From NCBI GenBank assembly GCA_002798255.1, contig NWQQ01000004.1, positions 1 through 58,537 of the forward strand: a stretch of 58,537 nt of DNA, read 5' to 3'. Numbering within the stretch: the first letter of the stretch is position 1; every line of letters starts with the position of its first letter. Origin of the DNA: Lysobacteraceae bacterium NML95-0200 (GTDB lineage Bacteria > Pseudomonadota > Gammaproteobacteria > Xanthomonadales > Xanthomonadaceae). Under the pieces are notes generated by a model. That model was not told the origin of the DNA. It saw nothing but the letters and a program-made list of their open reading frames with translations, and did not search any database. Shown in pieces: positions 34,047-42,690 of this stretch. Both the position numbers and the translations under genes were made by a program.

Positions 34047-35324
34047 ATGCCAACCTTCGCACCTACCAAGCTCACGATCCGCTTCGTCGAGAACCTGCCG
34101 CACGCCGAGCGCGACCCAACCTCCGGGCGCGTCCTATCGTACTCCGTCCGGGACACCCTCGTCCCTGGGCTGATGGTTGTCGTGAATGCGAACTCCAAGT
34201 CGTTCGCTGTCCAGCGCGACCTGTACTCCGAGGAGCGCGATGCCCAAGGCCGCCGCGTGAAGCTCGGCACCCGCCGCGTTCGCCTGGGCGACGCCAAGGG
34301 CTTCCTGTCCATCGAGGCCGTCCGGGCGAAGGCCCAGGAGGTCATCAACCAGCTCCGGGCAGGCATCGACCCGAACAAGCCCGCCGAGCCCGAGGCGCTG
34401 CCAGAGCCGAAGAAGGAATTCACCTTCGCCCAGGCGCTGGACTCCTACCTAGACCGCTGCGAACGCAAGGCCCGCCGCCCTTCCACCATCAACGGCTACC
34501 GGATTCTGTTCGAGCGCTACCTCAAGGACTGGGCCGACCGCCCGCTGCGCGAGATCGGCGATGACACCCTGGGCGTGGATGAGCGCCACCGCACCATTAC
34601 CAAGAACAACGGCCCAGTGGTGGCCAACCAGTCCATGCGCCTCGTCCGGGCTGTCTATCGGCACGCCCGCCGCAAGATGCGCGACCTCCCGCCGCCGCCC
34701 ACCGACGCGGTGGATTTCAATGACGAGAAGCGCCGGGATGTCATCGTTACCGACTGGCCCGCCTTCTGGGCTGCGGTGCAGGGGCTTCGCAACCCGGTGA
34801 CGCGAGACTGGTATCTGTTCTTGGCCTTCACCGGTATGCGCCGGGGTGCCGCCAGCGAGGCCCGCATCGAACACCTGGACTTGGAGAACGGCTTCCTACA
34901 CGTGCCCAACCCGAAGGGCGGGCCGAAGCGGGCCTTCGACCTTCCGCTGTCGGCCTTCCTCGTGGATATGCTGCGCCAGCGCGTCAAGGAGAACGCCGAG
35001 GTCTTCGGCAAGGACTACCCGTGGCTCTTCCCGTCGCACACCTCGGGCAAGGGGCACCTCACCCAGTCCCACGTCAGGCACGCCGGGCTGGTGAATCCGC
35101 ACGCGCTGCGCCACTCCTACGCGACCGCCGCCGCAGCCGTTGGGCTAGACCCCTTCACGATCAAGCTCCTGCTCAACCACCAGCTACCGGGCGTAACGGG
35201 TGGCTACATCCACGGCTCGGCGCTTGGAGCAACGCTCAGAGAGGCGCAGGGCCGCGTTTCGGCCTACCTCCTGGGCCAAATTCACGGCAACGTCCTAGCC
35301 CTCCCTAGGCGGGCTGTGGCGTGA
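34047..35324 (+). CDS. int: Tyrosine site-specific integrase
   Basis: The 425-residue protein has an N-terminal arm-binding DUF4102-like region (PTKLTIRFVENLP, SFAVQRDLYSEERDAQGRRVKLGTRRVRLGDAKGFLS), a core-binding domain and a catalytic domain. The catalytic residues seen are Arg265 (FTGMRRGAA), His352-x-x-Arg355 (HALRHSYAT), a later His in LLNHQLPG, and Tyr near 387 (GGYIHG). It would recombine the element at the anticodon-loop core. A GGAG site precedes MPTFAPTKLT. The gene lies about 180 bp from the left att core, as expected for an integrase. Confidence 0.94.
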   Translation: MPTFAPTKLTIRFVENLPHAERDPTSGRVLSYSVRDTLVPGLMVVVNANSKSFAVQRDLYSEERDAQGRRVKLGTRRVRLGDAKGFLSIEAVRAKAQEVINQLRAGIDPNKPAEPEALPEPKKEFTFAQALDSYLDRCERKARRPSTINGYRILFERYLKDWADRPLREIGDDTLGVDERHRTITKNNGPVVANQSMRLVRAVYRHARRKMRDLPPPPTDAVDFNDEKRRDVIVTDWPAFWAAVQGLRNPVTRDWYLFLAFTGMRRGAASEARIEHLDLENGFLHVPNPKGGPKRAFDLPLSAFLVDMLRQRVKENAEVFGKDYPWLFPSHTSGKGHLTQSHVRHAGLVNPHALRHSYATAAAAVGLDPFTIKLLLNHQLPGVTGGYIHGSALGATLREAQGRVSAYLLGQIHGNVLALPRRAVA

Positions 35325-35453
35325 TCTTTACCCTGAGGAATGAGAGAATAGACGCAGGTCTTAGGGCACAAAGCCCTCTGCACAATAATTAAGGGTTGGT
35401 GCCTTCAGATAGATTTCGCCCAATCTTGAATTTGAGCTTGGTATTATTCAGAA

Positions 35454-36323
35454 ATGACATCAGGAAAAACAGACACTTTTGAGCGAATTGTTAGCGCATT
35501 GGGTCAGCCGTTTTACCGTGACGAGAAATCCGCCATTTACCACGGGGATAGCTCTGAACTCTTGCTGCAAATTCCAGAGGAATCTATTGATCTTACGATC
35601 ACCTCGCCGCCGTACAACATAGGAAAAGAGTACGAAGAGGTGAAAGATGTGGATTTTTACGTCAATTGGTGCGAGGGCTGGATTCGAAAAATTCATAGAG
35701 CCACTAAGGCAAATGGTGCGCTAGCCCTCAATGTTGGATATCTTGAGGTCCCCGGGAAAGGTTTTGCGGTGCCAATACCTTACTTGCTATGGGACAAAAC
35801 AGATTTTTATCTAATTCAGGAAATTGTCTGGAACTATGGTGCCGGCGTAGCTTCAAAGAAAAGGCTTTCCCCAAGAAATGAGAAAGTTCTCTGGTATGTG
35901 AAAGATTCAGAATCCTACACATTTAATCTGGATCCAATTAGAGATCCCGATGTTAAGTACCCAAATCAGAAGAAAAACGGAAAACTTAGGTGCAATCCGC
36001 TGGGCAAGAACCCGTCAGATGTCTGGCAGATAGCAAAGGTTACATCTGGCAAAAACCGTTCATCCAAGGAGCGCGCCCCTCATCCTGCTCAATTTCCACT
36101 AGAGCTAGTTGGTCGCCTTATGAAGGGCATGTCAAATGAGGGTGATGTTGTACTAGATCCCTTCTTGGGGTCTGGATCAACGGCTGAAAGCGGCGCTGAA
36201 AACAATCGCTTTGTGATTGGTTTTGAGCTTGATAAGAAATACCTAGAGCATGCCAAGGCCCGTTTGAAGGGCCGCACCGAAAGCATAAAGATGCTTTCGG
36301 CCCAGCAAACACTTCAAATCTAG
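35454..36323 (+). CDS. Beta-class DNA methyltransferase of a type II R-M system
   Basis: The 289-residue protein has the catalytic motif IV early (ITSPPYNIG, residues 49-57) and the SAM motif late (VVLDPFLGSGSTAESG, about 225-240), the motif order of beta-class enzymes. TSPPY suggests N4-cytosine methylation, though N6-adenine is not excluded. It should protect DNA from the adjacent nuclease, which lies tail-to-tail 2 bp away. The gene and its partner are clearly AT-richer than the rest of the element, indicating separate acquisition. It is preceded by about 130 bp of AT-rich DNA likely to hold its promoter. Confidence 0.88.
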   Translation: MTSGKTDTFERIVSALGQPFYRDEKSAIYHGDSSELLLQIPEESIDLTITSPPYNIGKEYEEVKDVDFYVNWCEGWIRKIHRATKANGALALNVGYLEVPGKGFAVPIPYLLWDKTDFYLIQEIVWNYGAGVASKKRLSPRNEKVLWYVKDSESYTFNLDPIRDPDVKYPNQKKNGKLRCNPLGKNPSDVWQIAKVTSGKNRSSKERAPHPAQFPLELVGRLMKGMSNEGDVVLDPFLGSGSTAESGAENNRFVIGFELDKKYLEHAKARLKGRTESIKMLSAQQTLQI

Positions 36324-36325
36324 TA

Positions 36326-36913
36326 TTATCCGAAAAGAGTTATAAATTTGTCTCTGTACGTTTCAGGGGCGAGCCTAGCTTGCTGGCCTGTGCTCGCCAC
36401 CTGAGCTATCCAATCCGTATGATCCAACCACCCAAACCTAACCTTCAGTAATTTGGGCGTGGCGCCGCCGCTAACAAAAGCCTCAAAGTTTACGGCCAGG
36501 TAAAACCCATCTTTGCTTTTCCCGCCCGCACTTACCTGCTGGGCGTAGCTCCTATTTCCAAATATCTGAGTTTTGTTTGACGATGTCTTCAGTTCAATAG
36601 AGTAAAAGTCATCTAATACGCAAACAATGTCTTTGTCAGACTTTTCTATTTCTTTTCTCCACTGTCCTGGGAAAGCGGCTGCGACTCCAGCGGGGATTAG
36701 TTCATGCAATAGAGCGCCTATAATCTGCGGCTTCGGGAATATATCAACGCCGATTTTAAGCCCTGCTTGACCAATAGAGGTGCTGAACATCCCCTGCCAG
36801 GCATCGTTGATTATCTCAACTATGTGCGGAGTTAAGGGATGCGAGCTTATTAGCTGCTCTGTGACCAACGGCCAATCGGTTTTCGCTACTCCAGCGTATG
36901 GACTTTGAGCCAT
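36326..36913 (-). CDS. Type II restriction endonuclease (possibly ScaI-like)
   Basis: The 195-residue protein has a PD-(D/E)XK core, DIVCVLDDFYSIELKTSSNK, with Asp and the Glu107-x-Lys109 pair. Other segments include ISSHPLTPHIVEIINDAW, SIGQAGLKIGVDIFPKPQIIGALLHELIP and RFGWLDHTDW. These remind me of the ScaI endonuclease family (AGTACT cutters), a recollection that needs a profile search. Convergent pairing with a methyltransferase makes the restriction role firm. The start MAQSPYAG is preceded by AGAGGAAG. An in-frame start 10 codons upstream is possible. Confidence 0.8.
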   Translation of the reverse strand: MAQSPYAGVAKTDWPLVTEQLISSHPLTPHIVEIINDAWQGMFSTSIGQAGLKIGVDIFPKPQIIGALLHELIPAGVAAAFPGQWRKEIEKSDKDIVCVLDDFYSIELKTSSNKTQIFGNRSYAQQVSAGGKSKDGFYLAVNFEAFVSGGATPKLLKVRFGWLDHTDWIAQVASTGQQARLAPETYRDKFITLFG

Positions 36914-37369
36914 GTTCTTCCTCTGATCTCGACACAAAGTCACGAGGGTATTGGAATAGCATTACCTTGTCCATGTTGGGAGCTCCGGGGAGGCCATTAC
37001 TCAGCGGTAACGCCGCGTTACCACTCTGGCATGGTCTGGCGGGCCGCTGGCGCTCCCTGGGCAGTGCGCGCACCGCGAGACCGACCGCGTGCCCTTCTCA
37101 TGACATCTCAGGAATGACAATGGCCGGTGTCAGGAGGAACGGTTGTCCTGTTGCGGCTGGGAGCGTAGATGCCAGATAATTGGGGTCGTTAGCGAGAGCG
37201 TGCCTGAATCGACAGGACGAACCAGGACGGCCTACGGAGGGCCGACCAGTAGCGGTGGCAGTCCGCAGCTAACAGCCGAACCCGTTCCCGCCGAGTGGGT
37301 TCTCATGCTTCGCCCGGCATTGTCTCGGGGCGGCTCCGGATCTTGGCGACATCAGATTCGGAGACTCTC
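36914..37369. other. Gene-free control region between the R-M pair and the alpA-primase operon
   Basis: About 455 bp have no convincing gene; short open frames show no ribosome site or family resemblance. It holds the promoter side of the endonuclease gene and the leader of the alpA-like gene. The 17-bp perfect palindrome at 37016-37032 is the only conspicuous signal. TCCTGT (near 37146) and ACAGGA (near 37218) could form a long-range pairing. Confidence 0.6.
37016..37032. promoter_or_regulatory. Palindrome GGTAACGCCGCGTTACC, candidate operator
   Basis: Two perfect 7-bp arms are separated by 3 bases. It lies 103 bp upstream of the endonuclease start and 338 bp upstream of the alpA-like start. 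It is a plausible repressor site for either unit; the binding protein is unknown. Confidence 0.45.
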
Positions 37370-37621
37370 ATGTCCAGCACCCCTGCCCAAGACGGCAACC
37401 TCGCCGAAGAAATTTCCTTCAACGTCCCGAAGCGGTGGCTCCGCGCCCGTGAAGCTGCCGAGTACCTGGGCGTTTCCGTGCCGCACCTCGCCCGACTGCG
37501 CGAGCTGAGAAAAGGCCCGCCGTACCGCAAGTTCGGCAGCGTTGTCCTGTACGACATTCACGAGCTGGACGCCTTCGTCCTGGCGCAGCCCCGCTTTGAA
37601 ACCAAAGGGGGTGGCCTGTGA
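37370..37621 (+). CDS. AlpA/MerR-like helix-turn-helix regulator (excisionase fold)
   Basis: The 83-residue protein ends in a winged helix-turn-helix of the HTH_17/AlpA type: KRWLRAREAAEYLGVSVPHLARLRELRKGPPYRKFGSVVLYDIHELDAFV. AlpA-type proteins activate element excision genes or replication in P4-like satellites and PICIs. The start MSSTPAQDG has a GGAG site. The stop overlaps the GTG start of the primase gene, so the two are coupled. Confidence 0.85.
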   Translation: MSSTPAQDGNLAEEISFNVPKRWLRAREAAEYLGVSVPHLARLRELRKGPPYRKFGSVVLYDIHELDAFVLAQPRFETKGGGL

Positions 37622-39999
37622 GCGATTTTCTGGACACCCGAAAAGGTGAAAGCCCCGCTTCCGGGGCGACAGAAGACGGGGCTTTCGGAGCAAAGCGAGA
37701 AGGAAGCGATACTCAAGCTGAATTCTCGGTGGCACAGGCTGCCCCGGCAATCATCGACACCGCCGCCGCTGTCAGTTTCTTGCAGTGGCTCCGCCCGGAA
37801 GGCCCGTGGCTGCTGGTCGCCAAGCACCCCGAGCGGAACGGGTTCCGGCCCAAGCTGTTCGCGCCTGGGCAAGAGGCCGACCTCGCCCAGTGGCTGGCGG
37901 GCCTGTCCTCGCAGAACGTCTATTACCACCTGAACCCCTCCCGCGACGGGCTGGAGAAGAAGGCCGCCAAGTCGGACGTTACCGCCGTGCGCTTCCTGCA
38001 CGTGGATATCGACCCGCGTGCCGGGGAGGACGTTGGCGAGGAGCGCCAGCGCATCATCGGCCGCCTGACGCACAACCTGCCGAAGGAGCTGCCGCCACCC
38101 ACCGCAATCATCAGTTCCGGCGCTGGTGCCCAGGCGCTGTGGGCGCTGCGCGAGCCAATCCTCTTGGACGGCTCCGAGGCCCAGGCGGCAGAGGCCGAGC
38201 GTTACACCCGCTGGATTCAGGGCGTGTTCAGCAAGGGCGAGTCCGGCGGGGCTGACAACTGCCACAACGTGGATCGCATCCTTCGCCTGCCGGGCAGCAT
38301 CAACAACCCGGACGCCAAGAAGCGGGCCAAGGGCCGCACCGCTGCCCCGGCCACCGTCGTGGAGCTGCACCCCGAGCGCGTCTATGGGCTGGAGAGCTTC
38401 CAGCAGGCTCCGGCCCAGGGTGCCGCCGCGCCCGCCACCGTGCGCTCTTCTGGCGCGGCTCTCGCCGCTGTCCCGCTGGGCGAGGTGGAGCCCTTGGAGT
38501 CGGTGGATGCCCTCGACAAGTGGAACGTGCCGGGCTGGCTGAAGGTGCTGATTGTCCAGGGCAACGATCCCGACAACCCGGCCAAGTACCCGAGCCGTTC
38601 CGAGGCGCTGTTCGCTGCCGCGTGTGGGCTGGTGCGCCAGGGTGTGCCCGACGAGGTGATTTTCTCGGTGCTCACCGACGAGTCGTTCGGCATTGCCGAA
38701 TCGGTGGTCGAACACAAGAGCCCGGAGAAGTACGCCCGCCGCCAGATCGACAAGGCCCGCGAGGCGGTCGGCCAGGACGTGGGTTGGAATCCGACCAACA
38801 AGGCTGGCGAGCCGCTGAAGAGCCTGCACAACACCATCACGGCCCTGCGGCTGATCGGGCTGGAGTGCAGCTATGACCTGTTCCGCCGCCGGAACATGGT
38901 CGGGCACCACCAGATGCAGGAGCTTTCCGGTGAGTTCTCCGACATGGCCGAGGTGCTGATTCGGCGCGAAATTCGCTGCCGCTTCGGCTTCGATCCGGGC
39001 AAGGAGTACGTCCGCGACGCGGTGCTGGAGTTGTGCGCCCTGGGCAGCTTCGACCCGCTCCGGGATCATCTGCACGGCCTGCCCACTTGGGACGGGGCGC
39101 CCAGGCTGGACTCCTGGCTCGTTCGCTATCTGGGCGCAGAGGATTCGCCCTACATCCGGGCCGCTGGCGCTACTTGGCTCGTGGCAGCGACGGCCCGCGC
39201 CTTCGAGCCGGGCACCAAGTTCGACCACATGCTGGTGCTCGTGGGTGCCCAGGGGTGTGGGAAGTCGTCCGCGCTAAACATCCTCGCCGGGGAGTTCTTC
39301 AGCGATGCGAACTTCCTCGATGCCCAGGACACCCGCGAAGTTCTGGAGGCAACGGAAGGGGCGTGGATCGTTGAATGTGCGGAGCTGGCCGGGATGCGTC
39401 GGAAAGACGTGGAGACGCTGAAGCACGAGATCACCCGGCGAGAAGACCGGGGCCGCCCTGCCTATGCGCGGACGGTCGTGTCGGTAAAGCGTCGCTTCGT
39501 CCTGGCGGGCACCACCAACAGCGGACGCTTCCTGCACGATGAGACGGGCAACCGTAGATTCTGGCCGGTGGAGGTTGGCGAGATCGACCTGCCTGGGCTG
39601 CAAGCCGACCGCGACCAGATTCTGGCCGAGGCGCTGGCCCGCTACCGCAGTGGCGACTTCCAGTTGTTCCTGGCAGACGAGGCGCTGGAGGGTGCCCAGC
39701 AGGCCCAGGAGGCCAGACGCACCGTGGAGGATGGCCTCCTAGAGATCGCCGAAGGGCTGCACCCCGAAGGCTTCTACAGGGACACGGCAGCCATCCGCAC
39801 GGATACGGTGTATCAGTCCATGGGCATTCCGCCCGAGCGCCGGGTAGGACAGCTCGCCACCAACGTGCGCCGGGCAATGGAGGAAGCTGGGTGGAAACCG
39901 TCGCAGGGCTCCGTGCGCTGGCAGGGCAAGAAGCAGCGCCTGTACCTCTGGGCGAAGGACGAACCGCCACCGCCGCCCGTATCGGCACAACCGTTCTAA
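37618..39999 (+). CDS. Replication protein: primase-polymerase fused to VirE/VapE-type helicase
   Basis: The 793-residue protein has an N-terminal primase-polymerase-like domain (about residues 40-270) with FLHVDIDPRAGED (DxD metal site) and ISSGAGAQALWAL, then NVDRILRLPGSINNP. The C-terminal VapE-type ATPase has Walker A GAQGCGKSS (about 543-551), WIVECAELAGM as a Walker B-like segment, ETLKHEITRREDRGRPAYA, and RFVLAGTTNSGRFLHDETGNRRFWPV, which fits superfamily 3/VirE replication helicases. It probably initiates autonomous replication of the excised element. The start is GTG, overlapping alpA. The iteron-like region directly downstream supports an origin-binding role. Confidence 0.88.
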   Translation: MSDFLDTRKGESPASGATEDGAFGAKREGSDTQAEFSVAQAAPAIIDTAAAVSFLQWLRPEGPWLLVAKHPERNGFRPKLFAPGQEADLAQWLAGLSSQNVYYHLNPSRDGLEKKAAKSDVTAVRFLHVDIDPRAGEDVGEERQRIIGRLTHNLPKELPPPTAIISSGAGAQALWALREPILLDGSEAQAAEAERYTRWIQGVFSKGESGGADNCHNVDRILRLPGSINNPDAKKRAKGRTAAPATVVELHPERVYGLESFQQAPAQGAAAPATVRSSGAALAAVPLGEVEPLESVDALDKWNVPGWLKVLIVQGNDPDNPAKYPSRSEALFAAACGLVRQGVPDEVIFSVLTDESFGIAESVVEHKSPEKYARRQIDKAREAVGQDVGWNPTNKAGEPLKSLHNTITALRLIGLECSYDLFRRRNMVGHHQMQELSGEFSDMAEVLIRREIRCRFGFDPGKEYVRDAVLELCALGSFDPLRDHLHGLPTWDGAPRLDSWLVRYLGAEDSPYIRAAGATWLVAATARAFEPGTKFDHMLVLVGAQGCGKSSALNILAGEFFSDANFLDAQDTREVLEATEGAWIVECAELAGMRRKDVETLKHEITRREDRGRPAYARTVVSVKRRFVLAGTTNSGRFLHDETGNRRFWPVEVGEIDLPGLQADRDQILAEALARYRSGDFQLFLADEALEGAQQAQEARRTVEDGLLEIAEGLHPEGFYRDTAAIRTDTVYQSMGIPPERRVGQLATNVRRAMEEAGWKPSQGSVRWQGKKQRLYLWAKDEPPPPPVSAQPF

Positions 40000-40640
40000 C
40001 CACTCGGGGGCTTCGGCCCCCGTTTTGTGCGTGCCTGCCCCGCGTTCCGCGCCCCGTTCCGGGTAGGGTTCCGGGCTGGGAGCCTGTAGAGACGCGGGTT
40101 CTAGGCCCGGAACGACCGGAACGGAGAACGTGCGTATATAGGGGCTACCTCTACCGCCCAGGTGCCCACACCACACTGCTGTGGTGTAGTCCTCTGCCTC
40201 TCTCTACCTCTTACTTAATTCCTTCGTTCCGTTAGTTCCGGGGAACTAGGAGCCTGTATCTACGCGGGTTTTGGCCGGAACGCTGGCCTGGTCGATGGCG
40301 TTCCCGCGTTCCGTTCCCGCGTTCCGCCTGGGCAGCGGGGCCGCCCCGGCTGCTACTCCTGACATATCCAATTCAACTAACACATCGCGCCCGCGCACGG
40401 GAACCACCCCGCCTGTGCGCCACCCCGCCTGGGCCGCCCTCGCAGCCCCGAGAGCGACCGCCAGCACCTCGCCCAGCCGCTGGCCTGCCTGGGCCGCCCC
40501 GCCGCCCCTAGGCCCGCCTAGGAGGTGTAGCGGAACGCCCCGGTAAGTTCGAGTTACCACGCCCCGCCAGCGAGACCAGCCCGCCACCCTGGGCCGCCCG
40601 CTGCCGACCGTGGAGCGCACCGCGCAGCGGGCAGTGGCGA
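40000..40640. other. Gene-free region with iteron-like repeats, candidate replication origin
   Basis: No credible gene is seen. GTTCCG or its complement occurs about ten times between 40044 and 40326 (at 40044, 40056, 40068, 40108, 40117, 40226, 40235, 40276, 40308 and 40321) and again at 40531. Two imperfect direct copies of a roughly 35-bp block (GAGCCTGTA, 3 variable bases, ACGCGGGTT, then GGCC and GGAACG) lie at 40079-40114 and 40249-40282. An 8-bp perfect hairpin (ACACCACA with a CTGC loop) is at 40168-40187, and a short pyrimidine/AT-rich stretch lies near 40195-40225. This is the expected composition of an iteron origin next to its initiator gene. Confidence 0.6.
40079..40282. repeat. 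Two imperfect direct repeats flanking a hairpin
   Basis: Copies at 40079-40114 and 40249-40282 are 170 bp apart. They share GGAGCCTGTA and ACGCGGGTT exactly and differ in the 3-base centre (GAG versus TCT). They sit inside the candidate origin. Confidence 0.7.
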
Positions 40641-41162
40641 TCACGATTGCCGTTCAACTTCGGCCAGGAATCGCTTGAGCGCGTGGAACGCCTTGCTGTC
40701 CTTTTGTCCGTCGATCACTGCATCCTCGACATAGCCCGAAGTGGTGCTCACGCGGAGCCATGTCCTTTGTGAAGTTGTGATCTTGCGAACCAAGGTGGTC
40801 GGCACGAGAAATCCTTTGCGGGACTCTTTCGTCGCAGCGCCGAGTTCGTTGAAATTGGTGAAGGTCTCCATGATCTTGAGGTCGTAAATCTCACCGTCGA
40901 TATTCAGCTTTGCGCCCGTGATCGCATTGATGCTGTTGAAGATGCTCACCACAAGGATCGTCTCATTCGGTCTTGTCGCGCTCCAGTGAGCGCCTAGCCC
41001 GGTGCAAACCATCCCAGAGCAGGCGTTGCCGTGAGGGTTGATGCGTACCACGGCTGCATTGTCAAAACCGCTTCGGGAAACGTCCGGCCCCGTACCGGAG
41101 GTCGTAGAACATCCCGCTACGAACAAGGCGCTTGCCGCCAAACCAATGAGTTTCTTCCGCAT
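40641..41162 (-). CDS. Element-encoded lipoprotein of unknown function
   Basis: The 173-residue protein has a lipoprotein signal (MRKKLIGLAASALFVAGC, Cys18) and a mature domain with three later regions of beta character (AVVRINPHGNACSGMVCTGLGAHW, ETILVVSIFNSINAITGAKLNIDGEIYDL, TWLRVSTTSGYVEDAVIDG). No family is recognised. It lies alone on the minus strand in an otherwise plus-strand replication/packaging block and is less GC-rich, which is typical of a cargo (moron) gene. A surface or periplasmic role such as superinfection exclusion is possible but unproven. Confidence 0.7.
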   Translation of the reverse strand: MRKKLIGLAASALFVAGCSTTSGTGPDVSRSGFDNAAVVRINPHGNACSGMVCTGLGAHWSATRPNETILVVSIFNSINAITGAKLNIDGEIYDLKIMETFTNFNELGAATKESRKGFLVPTTLVRKITTSQRTWLRVSTTSGYVEDAVIDGQKDSKAFHALKRFLAEVERQS

Positions 41163-41334
41163 ATACCCTCCCTGGGTCGTTGATTATTGATGCCATTCAG
41201 TTAATCCGTTTCGACTATTCCGCCTCATTTCTTGCGAGTCAAGCAATCCGGCAGACCAGGTGCCAAAACTGATATCGCCGCCGCTGCCGGGCCGAGATCA
41301 TTTCCCTTGAGAACGCAAGCACCAGGGAATCCGC

Positions 41335-41670
41335 ATGTCACTGACCGCCCGCGCACCAGCCCAGAGAGGAATCGACCTGTATCGAATCGAGCAGGACGAG
41401 GACGAGGCCCGCGACAGCCCCGAGCGCCAGCTCGCCGCTGCCGTCCTTCTCCAGGCATGGAACGACGCAAACGCCACGCCCGAAACTGTGAAGTACGCGA
41501 AGGGAAGCGGAGGCTTCACGCCCGAGCATCTCGTCCGAACGGCGCGACGGTTCCTGACAGACAAGCGGGGCTCCTGGGCACGACAGCGCCAGCTCTTCAC
41601 GAGCGCGTTATCTGTTGATGATGAGGCCATCCGCCTGCGCGCGGTGGCCCAGTTTGGAGAGGGACACTGA
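41335..41670 (+). CDS. Hypothetical element protein
   Basis: The 111-residue protein is charged and helical with no signal and no known motif (GIDLYRIEQDEDEARDSPERQLAAAVLLQAWNDANATPETVKYAKGSGGFTPEHLVRTARRFL). It is followed one base later by the terminase-like gene, so it belongs to that operon. A role in packaging or regulation cannot be distinguished. The 172 bp before it contain no other visible signal except a weak purine-rich ribosome site. Confidence 0.6.
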   Translation: MSLTARAPAQRGIDLYRIEQDEDEARDSPERQLAAAVLLQAWNDANATPETVKYAKGSGGFTPEHLVRTARRFLTDKRGSWARQRQLFTSALSVDDEAIRLRAVAQFGEGH

Positions 41671-41671
41671 G

Positions 41672-42301
41672 ATGAGTATCAAGCCGAAGACTGGAGGCGG
41701 GGCACGCCCCGGCGCACCTGTGGGCCGGAAACGGGGCGACCGGGTACCGATGGCTGCGCTGACCGAGGAGCGCAAGGAGGTCTTCCTGTCGGAGCTACGC
41801 CGCCACGGAATCGTGAGTGCCGCCGCTCGGGCAGCCAGCCCACACGCCAAGGGGACGTGCGCCCCTTCGTTCTACATCCTGCGGAAAAACGATCCCGAGT
41901 TCGCCGCCGCGTGGGATGACGCCATCGAGCAGGCAACCGGCAGCGTCGAGCTGGAGATTCACCGCCGCGCTGTGGAGGGCTACGACGAGCCGGTCTATCA
42001 GAAGGGCGAGCTGGTCGGGACGGTGACGAAGTACAGCGACCGCCTGCTGGAGCTGCGGGCCAAGGCGCTCCTCCCGCAGAAGTACATCGAGCGCCGGGCC
42101 GTCGAACTGAGCGCCAACCTGAACGTCACCCAAGAGCTGTACGGCGGACACGCGCTGACGCTCAAGCCCGAGGACGTGCTGCTGCTCGACGAAGGCAAGC
42201 GCCAGCAGCTCCTGGGCCTGCTCACCGAGATTGCGCTGGCACGGGGCGACCTTCTGGAGGTAGAACCGGAGCCCGCTGGGCTGCTGGAGGCGGAAGCATG
42301 A
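41672..42301 (+). CDS. Terminase small subunit-like protein
   Basis: The 209-residue protein has a basic N terminus (GGGARPGAPVGRKRGDRVP) and a helix-turn-helix-like part (KEVFLSELRRHGIVSAAARAA, followed by FYILRKNDPEFAAAWDDAIEQA). The segment VELEIHRRAVEGYDEPVYQKGELVGTVTKYSDRLLELRAKAL then follows, seen in many phage proteins annotated as small terminase or phBC6A51-type. A small terminase without a large subunit is the PICI strategy for redirecting helper-phage packaging. It overlaps the next gene by four bases. The annotation rests on remembered family pattern and is moderately sure. Confidence 0.62.
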   Translation: MSIKPKTGGGARPGAPVGRKRGDRVPMAALTEERKEVFLSELRRHGIVSAAARAASPHAKGTCAPSFYILRKNDPEFAAAWDDAIEQATGSVELEIHRRAVEGYDEPVYQKGELVGTVTKYSDRLLELRAKALLPQKYIERRAVELSANLNVTQELYGGHALTLKPEDVLLLDEGKRQQLLGLLTEIALARGDLLEVEPEPAGLLEAEA

Positions 42302-42564
42302 TCGGCGACTTCCTGGCCCAGGTGGAGGGGCTTGTCAGCTTCGAGGAGGAAGCCGGGGTGCCGCCCCGGCGAACCCCGTTCGGCTTCCTGATGCCGGACT
42401 ACCAGCAGGACGAGGAAGGGCTCGACCGCTGGGAGGCCGCCTATGGGGAGAAGGCCCGAGGCACCACCCGCCTGCCCATCCCCGTACCCAGGGCAGTGCG
42501 CGATGCACCGGAGCGAACCGTCCAGCAGCCTGGAGCGCCCATCCGGCGGGGCCGCCTGGGGTAA
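42298..42564 (+). CDS. Small hypothetical element protein
   Basis: This 88-residue acidic protein (EGLVSFEEEAGVPPRRTPFGFLMPDYQQDEEGLDRWEAAYGEK) ends in a basic, proline-rich tail. It overlaps the terminase-like gene by ATGA, indicating coupling. No family is recognised. Confidence 0.55.
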   Translation: MIGDFLAQVEGLVSFEEEAGVPPRRTPFGFLMPDYQQDEEGLDRWEAAYGEKARGTTRLPIPVPRAVRDAPERTVQQPGAPIRRGRLG

Positions 42565-42690
42565 CTGGACGTTAGCAGTGGCCACCTGGGCCACCCGCTA
42601 AAAACTGAGAGCCGAGGCGGCAACAAAAAGGAATGATTCTCATCACGGAAGCCGGAATGGTCTAGCTCCGATTTCTCAAAGGTGAGAATC

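Noticed and set aside
36898-37179. Short plus-strand frames after the endonuclease gene
   Set aside because: They have no ribosome site, odd composition, and contain the palindrome; more likely control DNA than coding.
37558-39228. A 556-codon minus-strand frame opposite the primase-helicase gene
   Set aside because: It has no motif and covers strongly supported domains on the other strand.
40246-40644. A 132-codon minus-strand frame in the candidate origin
   Set aside because: The product is Arg/Gly/Ala-rich without pattern, and the frame covers the hexamer repeats, whose repetition explains it better.
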